Source: Desulfobacter sp.
Lineage (GTDB): Bacteria; Desulfobacterota; Desulfobacteria; Desulfobacterales; Desulfobacteraceae
DNA length: 64,000 nt
Assembly: GCA_028768525.1 (NCBI GenBank)
Contig: CP054837.1
Location: 4,026,001-4,090,000, forward strand
Reading direction: 5' to 3'
Shown: positions 56,470 through 64,000 of the stretch, piece after piece
How positions within the stretch are numbered: the first letter of the stretch is position 1
Layout: each line of letters begins with the position of its first letter
Notes under the pieces: generated by a model
What the model saw: only the letters and a program-made list of their open reading frames with translations
Told to the model about the DNA's origin: nothing
The model's database searches: none
Made by a program: the position numbers and the translations under genes

Positions 56470-57888
56470 ATGTTGGATATCCAACCCCAAATTCAGGTCA
56501 TGACCGCTGAACAGGTCGAGAAGGTGCACAGGGATGCGCTGGCGGTACTTGAAAACACAGGGATAACGGTGGACGACCCCGGTGCCAGGGCCCGTTTTGA
56601 GACCGCCGTTGGCAGAACCCGGGCCGACGGCAGGGTCAGGATCCCGGGGGAGCTTGTTCAATGGGCCATTGAAGCGGCACCGGAACGGATCCGGATATAC
56701 GACCGGACGGGCAGCCCCAGCTTTGAACTGGACGGGACGGGTGATGGGCGCTCCGTTTTTGGGGTGGGGGTCACCAATCTCCATTACCAGGACCCCTTTG
56801 ACGGGGAAATCTCCGCCTTTTCCAGGCGTCACATGGGGGCTGCCGCCGGGCTCTGCCATGCCCTGGACGGGTTTGATTTTCTTTCCACCCCCGGGGTGAT
56901 CCAGGATCTGCCTGCCAAAAAGGCCGACGGATACGGGGTGCTGGAAATGATGGCCAACACCACCAAGCCCATTGTAATGCTGGTTTCCGACTGGGATGGC
57001 TTTGTGCCGGCCCTGGATCTTGCCGAGCACCTCTGTCCGGATCTCTACCAGCGCCCCTTTTTGATTCCCTACCTTAATCCCATAACCCCCCTGGTGCTGA
57101 ACACGGAAACCACCATGAAAATGGAGGCCTCCATAGAGCGGGGCCTGCCCCTGATTTTTTCCAATTACGGAATGTCCGGGGCCACCTGTCCCATCACCCC
57201 GGCTGGTACCCTTGTGGTGCTCACGGCGGAGCTGCTGGCGGGGCTGGTCTACAGCCAGTTGCTCAGGGAAGGGACCCCTGTTGTCCTGGGCAGCCTGCCC
57301 GCCGCCTTTGACATGAAACAGGCCGGTTCCTTTTATTCCCCCCATACCCTGCTGCTGAACCTGGCCTGCGCGGAAATGATGGCCCATTACAAGGTGCCCC
57401 ACTGCGGGACTTCGGGATCGAGCAACGGCTGGGGGGCGGACCTGCTCTCGGCCATGACCCTGTGCACCAACCATATCACCTCCTGCCTGGGCCGGGTGGG
57501 CATGGTGCCTTTTGTGGGCGGCTGTTTCGATTCCCTGGTCTTTTCCCCTGAATTTGTGGTCTTTGCCGATGATGTCATCACCCAGGCCCGAACCCTTGCC
57601 GCCGGCTTTTCCATTGATGACGCCATGGTGGGGTTTGAGGATATCCAAGGGATGGGGCCCGGCGGCAATTATCTCATGTCCGGGCTGACAGCCAAGAACT
57701 TCAGAGCCTCCCAGTTTTCAAGCGGCATCTGGCCCTATATGTCCATTGACAAGTGGCGGGCCCAGGGGAAGCCCACGGCCGAGCGCCTATTAAAAGAGAA
57801 AACCTGTGATATTCTCAGCCAACTGACCCCGCCCGGGGATCAGCAGGAAGTGACTGAAAGGGGAGAGGCCTTTCTGGCCGGTGGTTAA
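56470..57888 (+). CDS. MttB-superfamily methyltransferase without pyrrolysine (MtgB-like)
   Basis: A 472-residue MttB homologue without an in-frame TAG. At the pyrrolysine position, by alignment of YYALPSYVAGG-O with HYKVPHCGTSGSS, a serine or nearby residue replaces it. Non-pyrrolysine MttB proteins such as Desulfitobacterium MtgB demethylate glycine betaine; that substrate is the best guess here because a dimethylglycine dehydrogenase-like enzyme is next door. Others in the superfamily use proline betaine or carnitine. GAGGAGCTG precedes ATG 56470. It likely donates methyl to the MttC-like protein. Confidence 0.88.
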   Translation: MLDIQPQIQVMTAEQVEKVHRDALAVLENTGITVDDPGARARFETAVGRTRADGRVRIPGELVQWAIEAAPERIRIYDRTGSPSFELDGTGDGRSVFGVGVTNLHYQDPFDGEISAFSRRHMGAAAGLCHALDGFDFLSTPGVIQDLPAKKADGYGVLEMMANTTKPIVMLVSDWDGFVPALDLAEHLCPDLYQRPFLIPYLNPITPLVLNTETTMKMEASIERGLPLIFSNYGMSGATCPITPAGTLVVLTAELLAGLVYSQLLREGTPVVLGSLPAAFDMKQAGSFYSPHTLLLNLACAEMMAHYKVPHCGTSGSSNGWGADLLSAMTLCTNHITSCLGRVGMVPFVGGCFDSLVFSPEFVVFADDVITQARTLAAGFSIDDAMVGFEDIQGMGPGGNYLMSGLTAKNFRASQFSSGIWPYMSIDKWRAQGKPTAERLLKEKTCDILSQLTPPGDQQEVTERGEAFLAGG

Positions 57889-57911
57889 TCAATAGGGGAG
57901 GCAGGGAGGCA

Positions 57912-58420
57912 TCAGTGCGGGGGCGTGGGCCCCATGCTGGTTTTACGAGGTTTGAAAGAGTGCCGCGGACCCGGCCTTGAACGCGGAGGCTCCCGGCTAA
58001 ATCTCCATGCCACCTCATGATCTTTACAGCACCATTGGGTTGCCCTTGGCTGGATCTCATCCTTAAAGACAATTCCCCGAAGGACAAAGGCGTTTTCCTG
58101 AAAGCTCTTTATTCTGCCTGTAGCGCAGAGGTCATAAAGTTCATAAACACGGATCGGGATATAGTCACGACCATTATAGTTTTCCCTGATGGCGGTCTTT
58201 TCATCATTTTGCCGGCGGCTGCTTGCTTCAGATTGAGCGTTGATGGTATCTGTCCAATTGCTGGCAAACTCCGTTTCAACGGCTGTTTTGGATTAAGGGC
58301 TTGTGTGGCCGGAACTGCTGTTTGTCGTCTTTTTGTTGGTTCTCTATTCGTCAAAAAAATTATTATAGTAGCTCCAGCAAAGACCAGCAGAAAAACGATA
58401 ATAAGGATAGTTGTTTTCAT
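57912..58420 (-). pseudogene. Frameshifted single-helix protein, last in the zinc operon
   Basis: From ATG 58420 an N-terminal membrane helix (about residues 4-22) leads to a linker. The annotated frame then gives unlikely sequence and stops at 58109. In the next frame, from about 58290, there is well-formed protein (NWTDTINAQSE..., then ENYNGRDYIPIRVYELYDLC and FQENAFVLRGIVFKD) running to TGA 57912-57914. A single lost A in an AAAA run near 58285-58290 would restore one ~170-residue product. The second half recalls the NYDGRR...VEG region of the neighbouring TIGR03943 protein. A sequencing error is an alternative. The extreme C-terminus looks non-coding. Confidence 0.55.
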
Positions 58421-58489
58421 ATTATACCTTTTAACTATCTAAAAAAGGAAACGGTTTTCTGTTAAATTTACTCTGCAAGCTGATTTCAA

Positions 58490-59203
58490 TTAAAAAATAT
58501 ATGCTGCATTCTTTGAAGGTTTTTTCTTTTTTTCCAAGCCTTCCACCTCCATAAATATGACATCGTATCCGTCTATTTTCCGATGTTGTACTCTTCCGCC
58601 TGCTATCACCCAATCATTGTCCTTGATGCCGGCGTCTCCCTGTCCAACCATGAATACGCCCACAGGCATGGCATCGGCAGCACAGCATGTGATAAAATAG
58701 CGGAAAACAGCAGAAAGCGACTCATTTCCCGATACGGTATTTGCAAACAGCCCTTCAACCTGGATACGTCTGCCGTCATAATTCTCCCATTTCCGAATCA
58801 GATTTGAGATTGAAACCAGGGGAATATCATGATCCGCGACTTCCGGTGATTTGGCTGATGCAGATGGGCCGGATGCTTGCATGTCGGAGGCTGTAGTTTC
58901 AAGTGGTTTGATGGTTCTTTTGGACAGGGCAAAATTCCCCAGGGTGCTGTCGCCGGCACTGCAGATAAATAATATGGGAAGTATCAGTGTCAGCCCTTTG
59001 ATGATGTGATCTCCATCTTTGTTGATGTCTGTGCTGGCAAGACTGATTGCAAAAATAAGGCTCAACACCAGGCCTGCAACAATAAGAAATTCGAATTTCG
59101 GAGCCAGAAAAAATTGATAATTATCATCATAGATCAGGATTCCGAGGGTGACGGCCCAGGCGGCCATGGAAAGAAAGGGCAATGATATCAGACGGCGAGC
59201 CAT
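58490..59203 (-). CDS. TIGR03943/YcgQ-like membrane protein
   Basis: A 237-residue protein with two to three N-terminal helices and a soluble C-terminal part containing NLIRKWENYDGRRIQVEGLF and FITCCAADAMPVGVF, the conserved segments of the DUF1980/TIGR03943 family. Such genes pair with YcgR-type permeases and are often zinc (Zur) regulated. It overlaps the permease gene by 16 bases and has GGAGG upstream of its start. Role unknown, probably metal transport or chaperoning. Confidence 0.8.
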   Translation of the reverse strand: MARRLISLPFLSMAAWAVTLGILIYDDNYQFFLAPKFEFLIVAGLVLSLIFAISLASTDINKDGDHIIKGLTLILPILFICSAGDSTLGNFALSKRTIKPLETTASDMQASGPSASAKSPEVADHDIPLVSISNLIRKWENYDGRRIQVEGLFANTVSGNESLSAVFRYFITCCAADAMPVGVFMVGQGDAGIKDNDWVIAGGRVQHRKIDGYDVIFMEVEGLEKKKKPSKNAAYIF

Positions 59204-60258
59204 TGGAATACCTCCATGAAAACGGATATCAGAAATACTGCCAGACAGACAAAGGTGACGAGAACCAGAATCATATTGCGGGTAAATATGCCCAGGTACA
59301 TAAGTATCAGCTTGACATCCAGCATGGGGCCAAGGACCATGAAGGCAAGTTGGGCGGACAAAGGGATGCCCAGGGGACGGAAAGAGGCAGCAATAAATGC
59401 ATCGGCTTCACTGCACAGGTTAAGGATTATCGCCAGTGCCATCATGGCTGCGGTGGACAGCAACGGTCCGTCTGCAATGGAAAGTACCGCCTGACGGGAA
59501 ATATGGGTCTGAAGCAGAGCCGCAATAAACGCTCCGAAAATGAGAAACCGGCCGATGTCATAGAAATCCGCAGCACCGTGGGAGAATGCATCCCGGATTT
59601 TCGTCATGAAAGGCCGTCCGGGATCATGGTCGTGTCCGCACCCGGCATGACTGCAGCCCCCCCGGGCTTCAAAGGCACCCGGCAGCAGGGCCTTGTTCCG
59701 GTTCAGGACCGAATCCACAAGGAGCCCCCCGGCCACTGCCACGCCGAATCCCTGCAGCATCCTGAGAACTGCCACATCCCATGAAAATGAATAGGCCACA
59801 AGGGTAGAGCTGAACACCAGGGGATTTACAATGGGTCCGCCCAGCAGAAATGCCACGGCAGCCCCCAGGGGCATACCTTTCTGGATAAATTTTCTGACCA
59901 CCGGCACAATGGCGCATTCGCATACCGGAAATATGATCCCCAGCACTGCGGCTGCGGCAATGGCCATCTTTTTATTGGCGGGAAGAAATTTGATCATGGT
60001 TTCCCTGGAAAGGAACACCTCCACCACTCCTCCCAGCAGGGTGCCCAGCAACATAAATGGAAGGGCCTCCAGAACAATTGAAGAAAAAATAATGGCGAAT
60101 GTGACATAGGCTTCAGTCTGTGCGGAGAACAGGAACATGGACAGGCCAATTACCAGAAAAAATATTTGAAGATATCCGCCCAGGGAACTGATCCGGGAGC
60201 GGGACGCTGACGGCACCGGGTTGGGTGCCAGGGGGAAAGGGTCTGTATTTAAAGTCAT
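59188..60258 (-). CDS. YcgR/UPF0718-type permease
   Basis: A 356-residue membrane protein with about eight helices in two repeats. FPVCECAIVPVVRKFIQKGMPLGAAVAF carries the conserved Cys-x-Cys region of the UPF0718 (ArsP/YcgR) family, and a cytosolic loop has HAGCGHDHD, a likely metal-binding patch. Encoded directly after znuB. Family members move metal(loid)s or organoarsenicals; pairing with TIGR03943 and znu genes points to zinc. Confidence 0.85.
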   Translation of the reverse strand: MTLNTDPFPLAPNPVPSASRSRISSLGGYLQIFFLVIGLSMFLFSAQTEAYVTFAIIFSSIVLEALPFMLLGTLLGGVVEVFLSRETMIKFLPANKKMAIAAAAVLGIIFPVCECAIVPVVRKFIQKGMPLGAAVAFLLGGPIVNPLVFSSTLVAYSFSWDVAVLRMLQGFGVAVAGGLLVDSVLNRNKALLPGAFEARGGCSHAGCGHDHDPGRPFMTKIRDAFSHGAADFYDIGRFLIFGAFIAALLQTHISRQAVLSIADGPLLSTAAMMALAIILNLCSEADAFIAASFRPLGIPLSAQLAFMVLGPMLDVKLILMYLGIFTRNMILVLVTFVCLAVFLISVFMEVFQWLAV

Positions 60259-61104
60259 TTAAACTTTCCTGATTAATGAGTTCAAGATCAACAGTGCCAC
60301 ATACACTAGGCCGCTGAGAACGATAATCACAGGACCTGAAGAGAGACTGAAATGATAACTGATACCAAGTCCGGTCCAGGTAAACAGGATGCACAGGATC
60401 ACTGATCCCGCCATCATCTGCCAAAGCCTCCGGGAATAAAATCCGGCAATAGCCGGCGGGATTGTCAACAAGGCGATTACCAGAACAATCCCCACGATGC
60501 GCACCATGAGAACAACGGTGAGGGCCGTAAGAACCAGCAGCAAAAGGTAATACGCCGTTGTATTGATTCCCCGGATAAGGGTAAACTCTTCGTCAAAACA
60601 GATGCCGAATAAGCGGTTGAAAAACAAAAGGGATGCAGCCAGGATGATCAGATCCAGGCAGACCACATAGGCCAGGTCCCGCCCGGAAATGAGCAGGATA
60701 TCCCCGAACAGGTATGACCCCAGGCTGAAATATCCTGGGGTTTTATCCAGAAACAGAATGCCCGCTGCCATACCCACGGCCCAGAGGGTGCCGATGATGG
60801 TATCCTCACGTTCCTTTGCCTTGATGCTTACCGTACCGATGACCAGGGCGGCGGTGACTGCTGCGGCCGCCGCTCCCAGCACAGGATCGGCCCATTGAAC
60901 CCCCATGGCGGTCTGGAGATAAAGCGCAAGCCCGACCCCGCCCAGAACCGAGTGGGAAATCGCCCCTGCCAAATAGCCGATGCGCTTTATGGTGACAAAG
61001 GTTCCGATGATGCCGAAGGCCACGGAAGAGAGCCCTCCCATTGCCAGGGCATATGCCAGGAACCGGTTGTCAGGATCAAAAACGGCCTGGATGAATTCAA
61101 TCAC
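60259..61104 (-). CDS. znuB: Zinc/manganese ABC transporter permease
   Basis: A 281-residue permease with about eight helices and the ABC-3 family motif region GGVGLALYLQ after an AISHSVLG segment. It starts with GTG 61104 after AAGGAGG and overlaps znuC by eight bases. Forms the membrane channel for the ZnuA/ZnuC system; manganese or iron cannot be excluded from the permease alone. Confidence 0.9.
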   Translation of the reverse strand: MIEFIQAVFDPDNRFLAYALAMGGLSSVAFGIIGTFVTIKRIGYLAGAISHSVLGGVGLALYLQTAMGVQWADPVLGAAAAAVTAALVIGTVSIKAKEREDTIIGTLWAVGMAAGILFLDKTPGYFSLGSYLFGDILLISGRDLAYVVCLDLIILAASLLFFNRLFGICFDEEFTLIRGINTTAYYLLLLVLTALTVVLMVRIVGIVLVIALLTIPPAIAGFYSRRLWQMMAGSVILCILFTWTGLGISYHFSLSSGPVIIVLSGLVYVALLILNSLIRKV

Positions 61105-61849
61105 GGCAGTAGCCTCCTTCCTCTATGCAGCGGCGGTCATGGCGCACCAGTTTGAATTCTCCGTTGTAGATATCCTTGATCAATCCCCCTTCAAGCGCTG
61201 CCGTGGGGTGGGTCACCACCTGCCTGTTTACGCAGATCACATGTTTAACGTATTTTGAAACAAGTCCGATATCATGGGAAACCAGAAGGATGGTCATCTC
61301 ATGGTTGAGTTCGCTTAAAATTGAAAAAAGGGATTCGCCGGTTTCGTGGTCCACATTGGCGGTGGGTTCGTCCAAAAGCAATATCCGGGGGCGGGTGCAT
61401 AATGCTCTGGCAATGAGAACCCGTTGTTTCTGCCCGCCAGATAATGCGTTGAATCCCGAATTCCTGTAACCGGCCATATCCACTTTTTCCAATGCCTGCA
61501 TCGCTTTTGCACTATCTTTTTTCCCGAACCAGAATTTTTTTCCGGACAGCCGCCCCATGAGCACAACATCCTTCACCGTTGCCGGGAACCGCATGTCCAG
61601 GTGGGCATATTGGGGCATATACCCAATATGATGGCGCACCTTTTCAGGGGAGCCTCCCAGCACCTCTATTATCCCATTGTTCGGCCGGATCAATCCCAGA
61701 ATCAGTTTCAGCAGAGTGGTTTTTCCTCCGCCGTTGGGGCCGACAATGCTGGCAAACTCCTTTGATGAAACGCTAAGGTTCACATTTTCAAGAGCCGGCT
61801 GCCGGGTATAGCCGAAAAAGAGATCTTTAATTCGAATATCGTTTTCCAT
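61097..61849 (-). CDS. znuC: Zinc ABC transporter ATPase
   Basis: A 250-residue ATPase: Walker A GPNGGGKTT, signature LSGGQKQRVLIARAL, Walker B ILLLDEPTANVD, the ZnuC/MntB type. Start 61849 has AAAGGA 8 bases upstream; the longer frame is rejected. Lies between znuA and znuB. Confidence 0.92.
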   Translation of the reverse strand: MENDIRIKDLFFGYTRQPALENVNLSVSSKEFASIVGPNGGGKTTLLKLILGLIRPNNGIIEVLGGSPEKVRHHIGYMPQYAHLDMRFPATVKDVVLMGRLSGKKFWFGKKDSAKAMQALEKVDMAGYRNSGFNALSGGQKQRVLIARALCTRPRILLLDEPTANVDHETGESLFSILSELNHEMTILLVSHDIGLVSKYVKHVICVNRQVVTHPTAALEGGLIKDIYNGEFKLVRHDRRCIEEGGYCRD

Positions 61850-61899
61850 ATGTTTCCTTTGGCTGCCCCCTGCGGCAAAGGCAGGGGGCATGAAAGGGG

Positions 61900-62841
61900 T
61901 TAAGGGGTCAGATTCCGGGTAATGACCCGGGCCATGGCCTGCATATTGGAAAGGTAATCGTATGCCAGGGGATTGATGGAAATCACATGGCCTTTGATGG
62001 CCGAAGCGATTGTTTCTGCCGCATTGGTATCAAACTGCGGCTGAACAAAAATCACCCTGGCATTTTCTTTTTTTGCCCGTTTAATGATTGCGGCAAGATC
62101 TTTTCCTTTGGGGGCTTTCCCCATGGTTTCCACAGCAACCTGATGCATACCGTAAGTATCTGCAAAATACCCGAAGGCAGGATGGAAAACAAATAGAGTT
62201 TCCCCTTTATAGGGGGCCAGCAGTTCGGACAGGGTGTGATGAAGGGTGTCCAGCTCCCTGACAAAGCCATTGTAATTTTCGTTGTAGGCGGCGGCATTGG
62301 CCGGATCAAGGTTTTTGAGAGAATCAAGAATGATTCCGGCCTGGTGTTTCACCAGCAGCGGACTCATCCAGATATGCGGATCTTTTCCGGCCGCTTTTCC
62401 GTGATCACCATGTCCTTCGCCGTTTTCATCATCATGGCCTCCTTCATGCTTGTGCCCTTCTTCATGGTGCTCACCATCATGGACGTGGGCAGCCATTTCC
62501 CTCATGTGAACACCTTGGCGGCAGTCCACGAGTTTGACGTTGGGAGCGATGGATTCAACCTTATGCATGAAACCGTTTTCAAAGGGTACACCGATACTGA
62601 AATAGACATCAGCAGCAGAAAGACTGCGAATCTGATTGGGTGTGGGTGAATATGTGGCAGGGCTTTTCCCGGGTTTAACCAGGACATCCACCATGGCTAA
62701 TTGCCCGGCAATTCTTTCAACAAAATATTTCTGGGGCAGAATGCTGACATGGATTTTTAAAGGGGTGCCGGCATACACAGCGGCACCGGTCAGTAAAATC
62801 ACTGCCAGGCCCGAAGCGGCCAGGCGCAATAATGACATCAT
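61900..62841 (-). CDS. znuA: Periplasmic zinc-binding protein
   Basis: A 313-residue cluster A-I metal-binding protein. Signal peptide (hydrophobic core about 6-22, cleavage after VYA near 24). A His/Asp/Glu-rich loop at about residues 119-147 (HDGEHHEEGHKHEGGHDD) is the zinc-specific feature that separates ZnuA from manganese receptors. Metal-site histidines appear in KDPHIWMSP and FVFHPAFGY. AGGAG precedes the ATG. Confidence 0.94.
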   Translation of the reverse strand: MMSLLRLAASGLAVILLTGAAVYAGTPLKIHVSILPQKYFVERIAGQLAMVDVLVKPGKSPATYSPTPNQIRSLSAADVYFSIGVPFENGFMHKVESIAPNVKLVDCRQGVHMREMAAHVHDGEHHEEGHKHEGGHDDENGEGHGDHGKAAGKDPHIWMSPLLVKHQAGIILDSLKNLDPANAAAYNENYNGFVRELDTLHHTLSELLAPYKGETLFVFHPAFGYFADTYGMHQVAVETMGKAPKGKDLAAIIKRAKKENARVIFVQPQFDTNAAETIASAIKGHVISINPLAYDYLSNMQAMARVITRNLTP

Positions 62842-62913
62842 ATTTTTCTCCTGAATAAATGTGTTTAAAACGCAACCTAATCATACGGTTGGACAGCCCT
62901 TAACGGGCCTGTA

Positions 62914-63282
62914 TCAGGAAAAAAGCGGCGGTGCCCTGACCGGCCAGCCCTGAAGCGGTTCACAATCATGCCGATGGTATCCTACAAACTGGATCCTGGA
63001 CAATAATAGTTGCGGTGTCCCTTGAAGAAAACCTGTGGAGGTGCCATCTGGATGAAGGTGCCGGAATAATTCACATATGCTGCATGCCCCGTGGTGTGTT
63101 GCAGGCTCACCTGAAACGATGCAGGTACCATGTATGCCAGCATGATTTTGACAAATCGGAGCATGCCTGTGGTCATGCAGTTCATGGCGCAACCTGGCGG
63201 TTGACCAGCAAACAGTATTCAACGCAGCAATACAGAGCAGTGTTATCTTTAAAGTATGCAATATCGATTTAGCAAGGCGCAT
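62914..63282 (-). CDS. Small secreted His/Cys-rich protein heading the zinc operon
   Basis: A 122-residue protein of unknown function. A basic start and hydrophobic segment (about 10-27) suggest secretion. The mature part has HELHDHRHAPIC, HAGIHGTC, THHGACSICE and further His, so it could bind zinc or copper. Start 63282 is set by AAGGA 7 bases upstream; the frame to 63351 is longer but lacks a site. The layout recalls DUF2946-type proteins. First gene after the operon promoter. Confidence 0.6.
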   Translation of the reverse strand: MRLAKSILHTLKITLLCIAALNTVCWSTARLRHELHDHRHAPICQNHAGIHGTCIVSGEPATHHGACSICELFRHLHPDGTSTGFLQGTPQLLLSRIQFVGYHRHDCEPLQGWPVRAPPLFS

Positions 63283-63322
63283 CTGTATTCCTTCATTGCT
63301 ATGGAGCAAAGTAGAGATGGAT

Positions 63323-63351
63323 TTTATATATAATCGAACTTCATTTGTCAA
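63323..63351 (-). promoter_or_regulatory. Promoter of the zinc operon
   Basis: On the minus strand, a perfect TTGACA (63346-63351), 17 bases, TATAAA (63323-63328), then about 40 bases to the ATG at 63282. No recognisable Zur box was found, although the AT-rich spacer could hide one. Confidence 0.7.
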
Positions 63352-63778
63352 AATTTGGTAAGAATATATAAATATCTTTTTATTATCCCCCCAAAAGCCC
63401 GAGAATATACAACCTTCTGACTGAGCAAATATCGTATGTCGGCGGAAGTGTCAGGCATCAAGCCTTGTGGGAAAAGCCAGAACATTTGAACTCTGGAAAA
63501 TTACGGAACCAGACAAACGACTTTCTTGCAATTCAAATCCTTATATGAATATTCTCCAATTAAGTTGACCAGATTATCCAATCATAAATTTAGTCCTAAG
63601 ATCATGAAGTATCATCGGTAAAAGCCTAAAAAAACTTCCTGCTATTGAAACTCTAATAAACAGCACTATGTTATTTGTTAGCTAATATACAATATTGTTA
63701 GCTAAACAAAACTAAAAATAACCCTCTGCCCCGGAATCCGGTGGCAGCATATGCACTTAAAGATATAGGAGGTGACCT
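63352..63778. other. AT-rich regulatory region
   Basis: About 425 AT-rich bases with no gene. It ends in a leader for the plus-strand tiny ORF, including a hairpin CTGCC-CCGG-AAT-CCGG-T-GGCAG (63726-63747) placed about 20 bases before an AGGAGGTGA ribosome site. The twin palindromes are listed separately. Confidence 0.5.
63675..63705. promoter_or_regulatory. Twin TTGTTAGCTAA operator-like repeats
   Basis: TTGTTAGCTAA occurs at 63675-63685 and again at 63695-63705, each holding the perfect palindrome TTAGCTAA, exactly 20 bases apart (two helical turns). The second continues as ACAA, approaching TTGTTAGCTAACAA, a MarR/SlyA-type operator shape. No such regulator is encoded in the window. Confidence 0.55.
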
Positions 63779-63865
63779 ATGATCGCAACGGTTCTTACGG
63801 TGATGTTCATCGCCTACCACTTAAACAAATGTTTCGGATCGGCTGAGGGCGTTTGCGAATTATAA
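63779..63865 (+). CDS. Possible 28-residue membrane peptide
   Basis: ATG 63779 follows a near-perfect AGGAGGTGA at 63767-63775. The peptide has a hydrophobic N-terminal helix (residues 2-13), then His, Lys and two Cys (KCFGSAEGVC). The strong ribosome site and regulated leader argue for real translation. It could be a small subunit of a membrane complex or a leader peptide. Confidence 0.4.
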   Translation: MIATVLTVMFIAYHLNKCFGSAEGVCEL

Positions 63866-63934
63866 TTCCATCCTCAGACAATTTCTTCCATTAACATCCG
63901 GAACTTGTTGGTATTTGAAAATGGAGGAATTGAT

Positions 63935-64000
63935 ATGATAACACATAAGAATGATCAGTGATGGCATATTTTTTCAAATCATGATTTTCGGACGGAAGAA
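63935..64000 (+). CDS. Start of an unresolved gene at the window edge
   Basis: GGAGG lies 7 bases before ATG 63935. The frame reads eight residues (MITHKNDQ), then TGA at 63959-63961, and stays open for 13 more codons (WHIFSNHDFRTEE) to the edge. Either an eight-residue peptide, or a gene with Sec near its N-terminus; an error is also possible. Not decidable here. Confidence 0.25.

Noticed and set aside
55705..57648. A 647-residue minus-strand open frame
   Set aside because: It is antisense to GntR2 and the MttB homologue, is Gly/His/Pro/Gln-rich without domain signatures, and arises from GC-rich codon bias.
57920..57933. GGGGC/GCCCC hairpin as a terminator after the MttB homologue
   Set aside because: Only five base pairs and no T-run directly after; too weak to call.

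Overview
This window comes from a Gram-negative anaerobic bacterium. It is most likely a sulfate-reducing deltaproteobacterium (Desulfobacterota); this is inferred from gene content, since no rRNA or sulfate-reduction gene is present. The evidence is a bacterial-type split pyrrolysine system (separate pylSc and pylSn), a selenocysteine formate dehydrogenase, corrinoid methyltransferases, an acyl-CoA dehydratase activase, and many periplasmic transporters and PAS/HDOD/GGDEF signalling proteins. Most of the window is GC-rich. Patches near 2.2-3.5, 9.7-11, 25.4-29.4 and 63.3-64 kb are AT-rich and look acquired or regulatory.

Layout. 0-10.8 kb (mostly minus strand): a partial sensor kinase, an AT-rich hydrolase and VOC pair, an HDOD-GAF-GGDEF protein, a PurD-like ATP-grasp enzyme, TauE-like and MOT1-like transporters, and a Tat-exported CFI-box protein. 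11.2-13.4 kb: formate dehydrogenase whose in-frame UGA is followed by a clear bacterial SECIS hairpin, then two terminators. 13.6-25.2 kb: tyrS, a heterodimeric ABC exporter, a response regulator, two related PAS proteins, DNA polymerase II, slyX and an IclR regulator. 25.3-29.4 kb: AT-rich accessory block (tiny ORFs, MFS transporter, RsbW-like/GNAT fusion, solute-binding protein). 29.7-33.5 kb: orphan dehydratase activase, double GNAT protein, nitrilase-family hydrolase and uridine kinase.

33.4-57.9 kb is the core: a methylated-amine catabolic island that decodes UAG as pyrrolysine. Leftward runs tRNA-Pyl, mttC-like corrinoid protein, MtrH-like methyltransferase, pylB, then a LIV-type ABC transporter. 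Rightward runs a polar amino-acid-type ABC transporter. A GntR regulator and an EamA permease separate these from pylC-pylD-pylSc-pylSn. A convergent operon encodes mttB with an in-frame UAG, a dimethylglycine dehydrogenase-like flavoprotein with a GcvT domain, and EtfB/EtfA. A second, paralogous GntR and a non-Pyl MttB homologue lie divergent to it. The proposed logic is import of a quaternary or tertiary methylamine, methyl transfer to the corrinoid protein by the two MttB-type enzymes, transfer to tetrahydrofolate by the MtrH-like protein, and oxidative demethylation of dimethylglycine/sarcosine-type products with electrons going to ETF. Paired GTATAC half-sites with a 7-nt spacer lie in the tRNA-Pyl promoter and upstream of the GntR gene, suggesting substrate-controlled expression of the 22nd amino acid.

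57.9-63.3 kb: a leftward zinc-type operon (His-rich secreted protein, znuACB, a YcgR-type permease, a TIGR03943 protein and a frameshifted relative). 63.35-64 kb: AT-rich regulatory DNA with twin TTAGCTAA palindromes and one or two tiny ORFs running off the edge.
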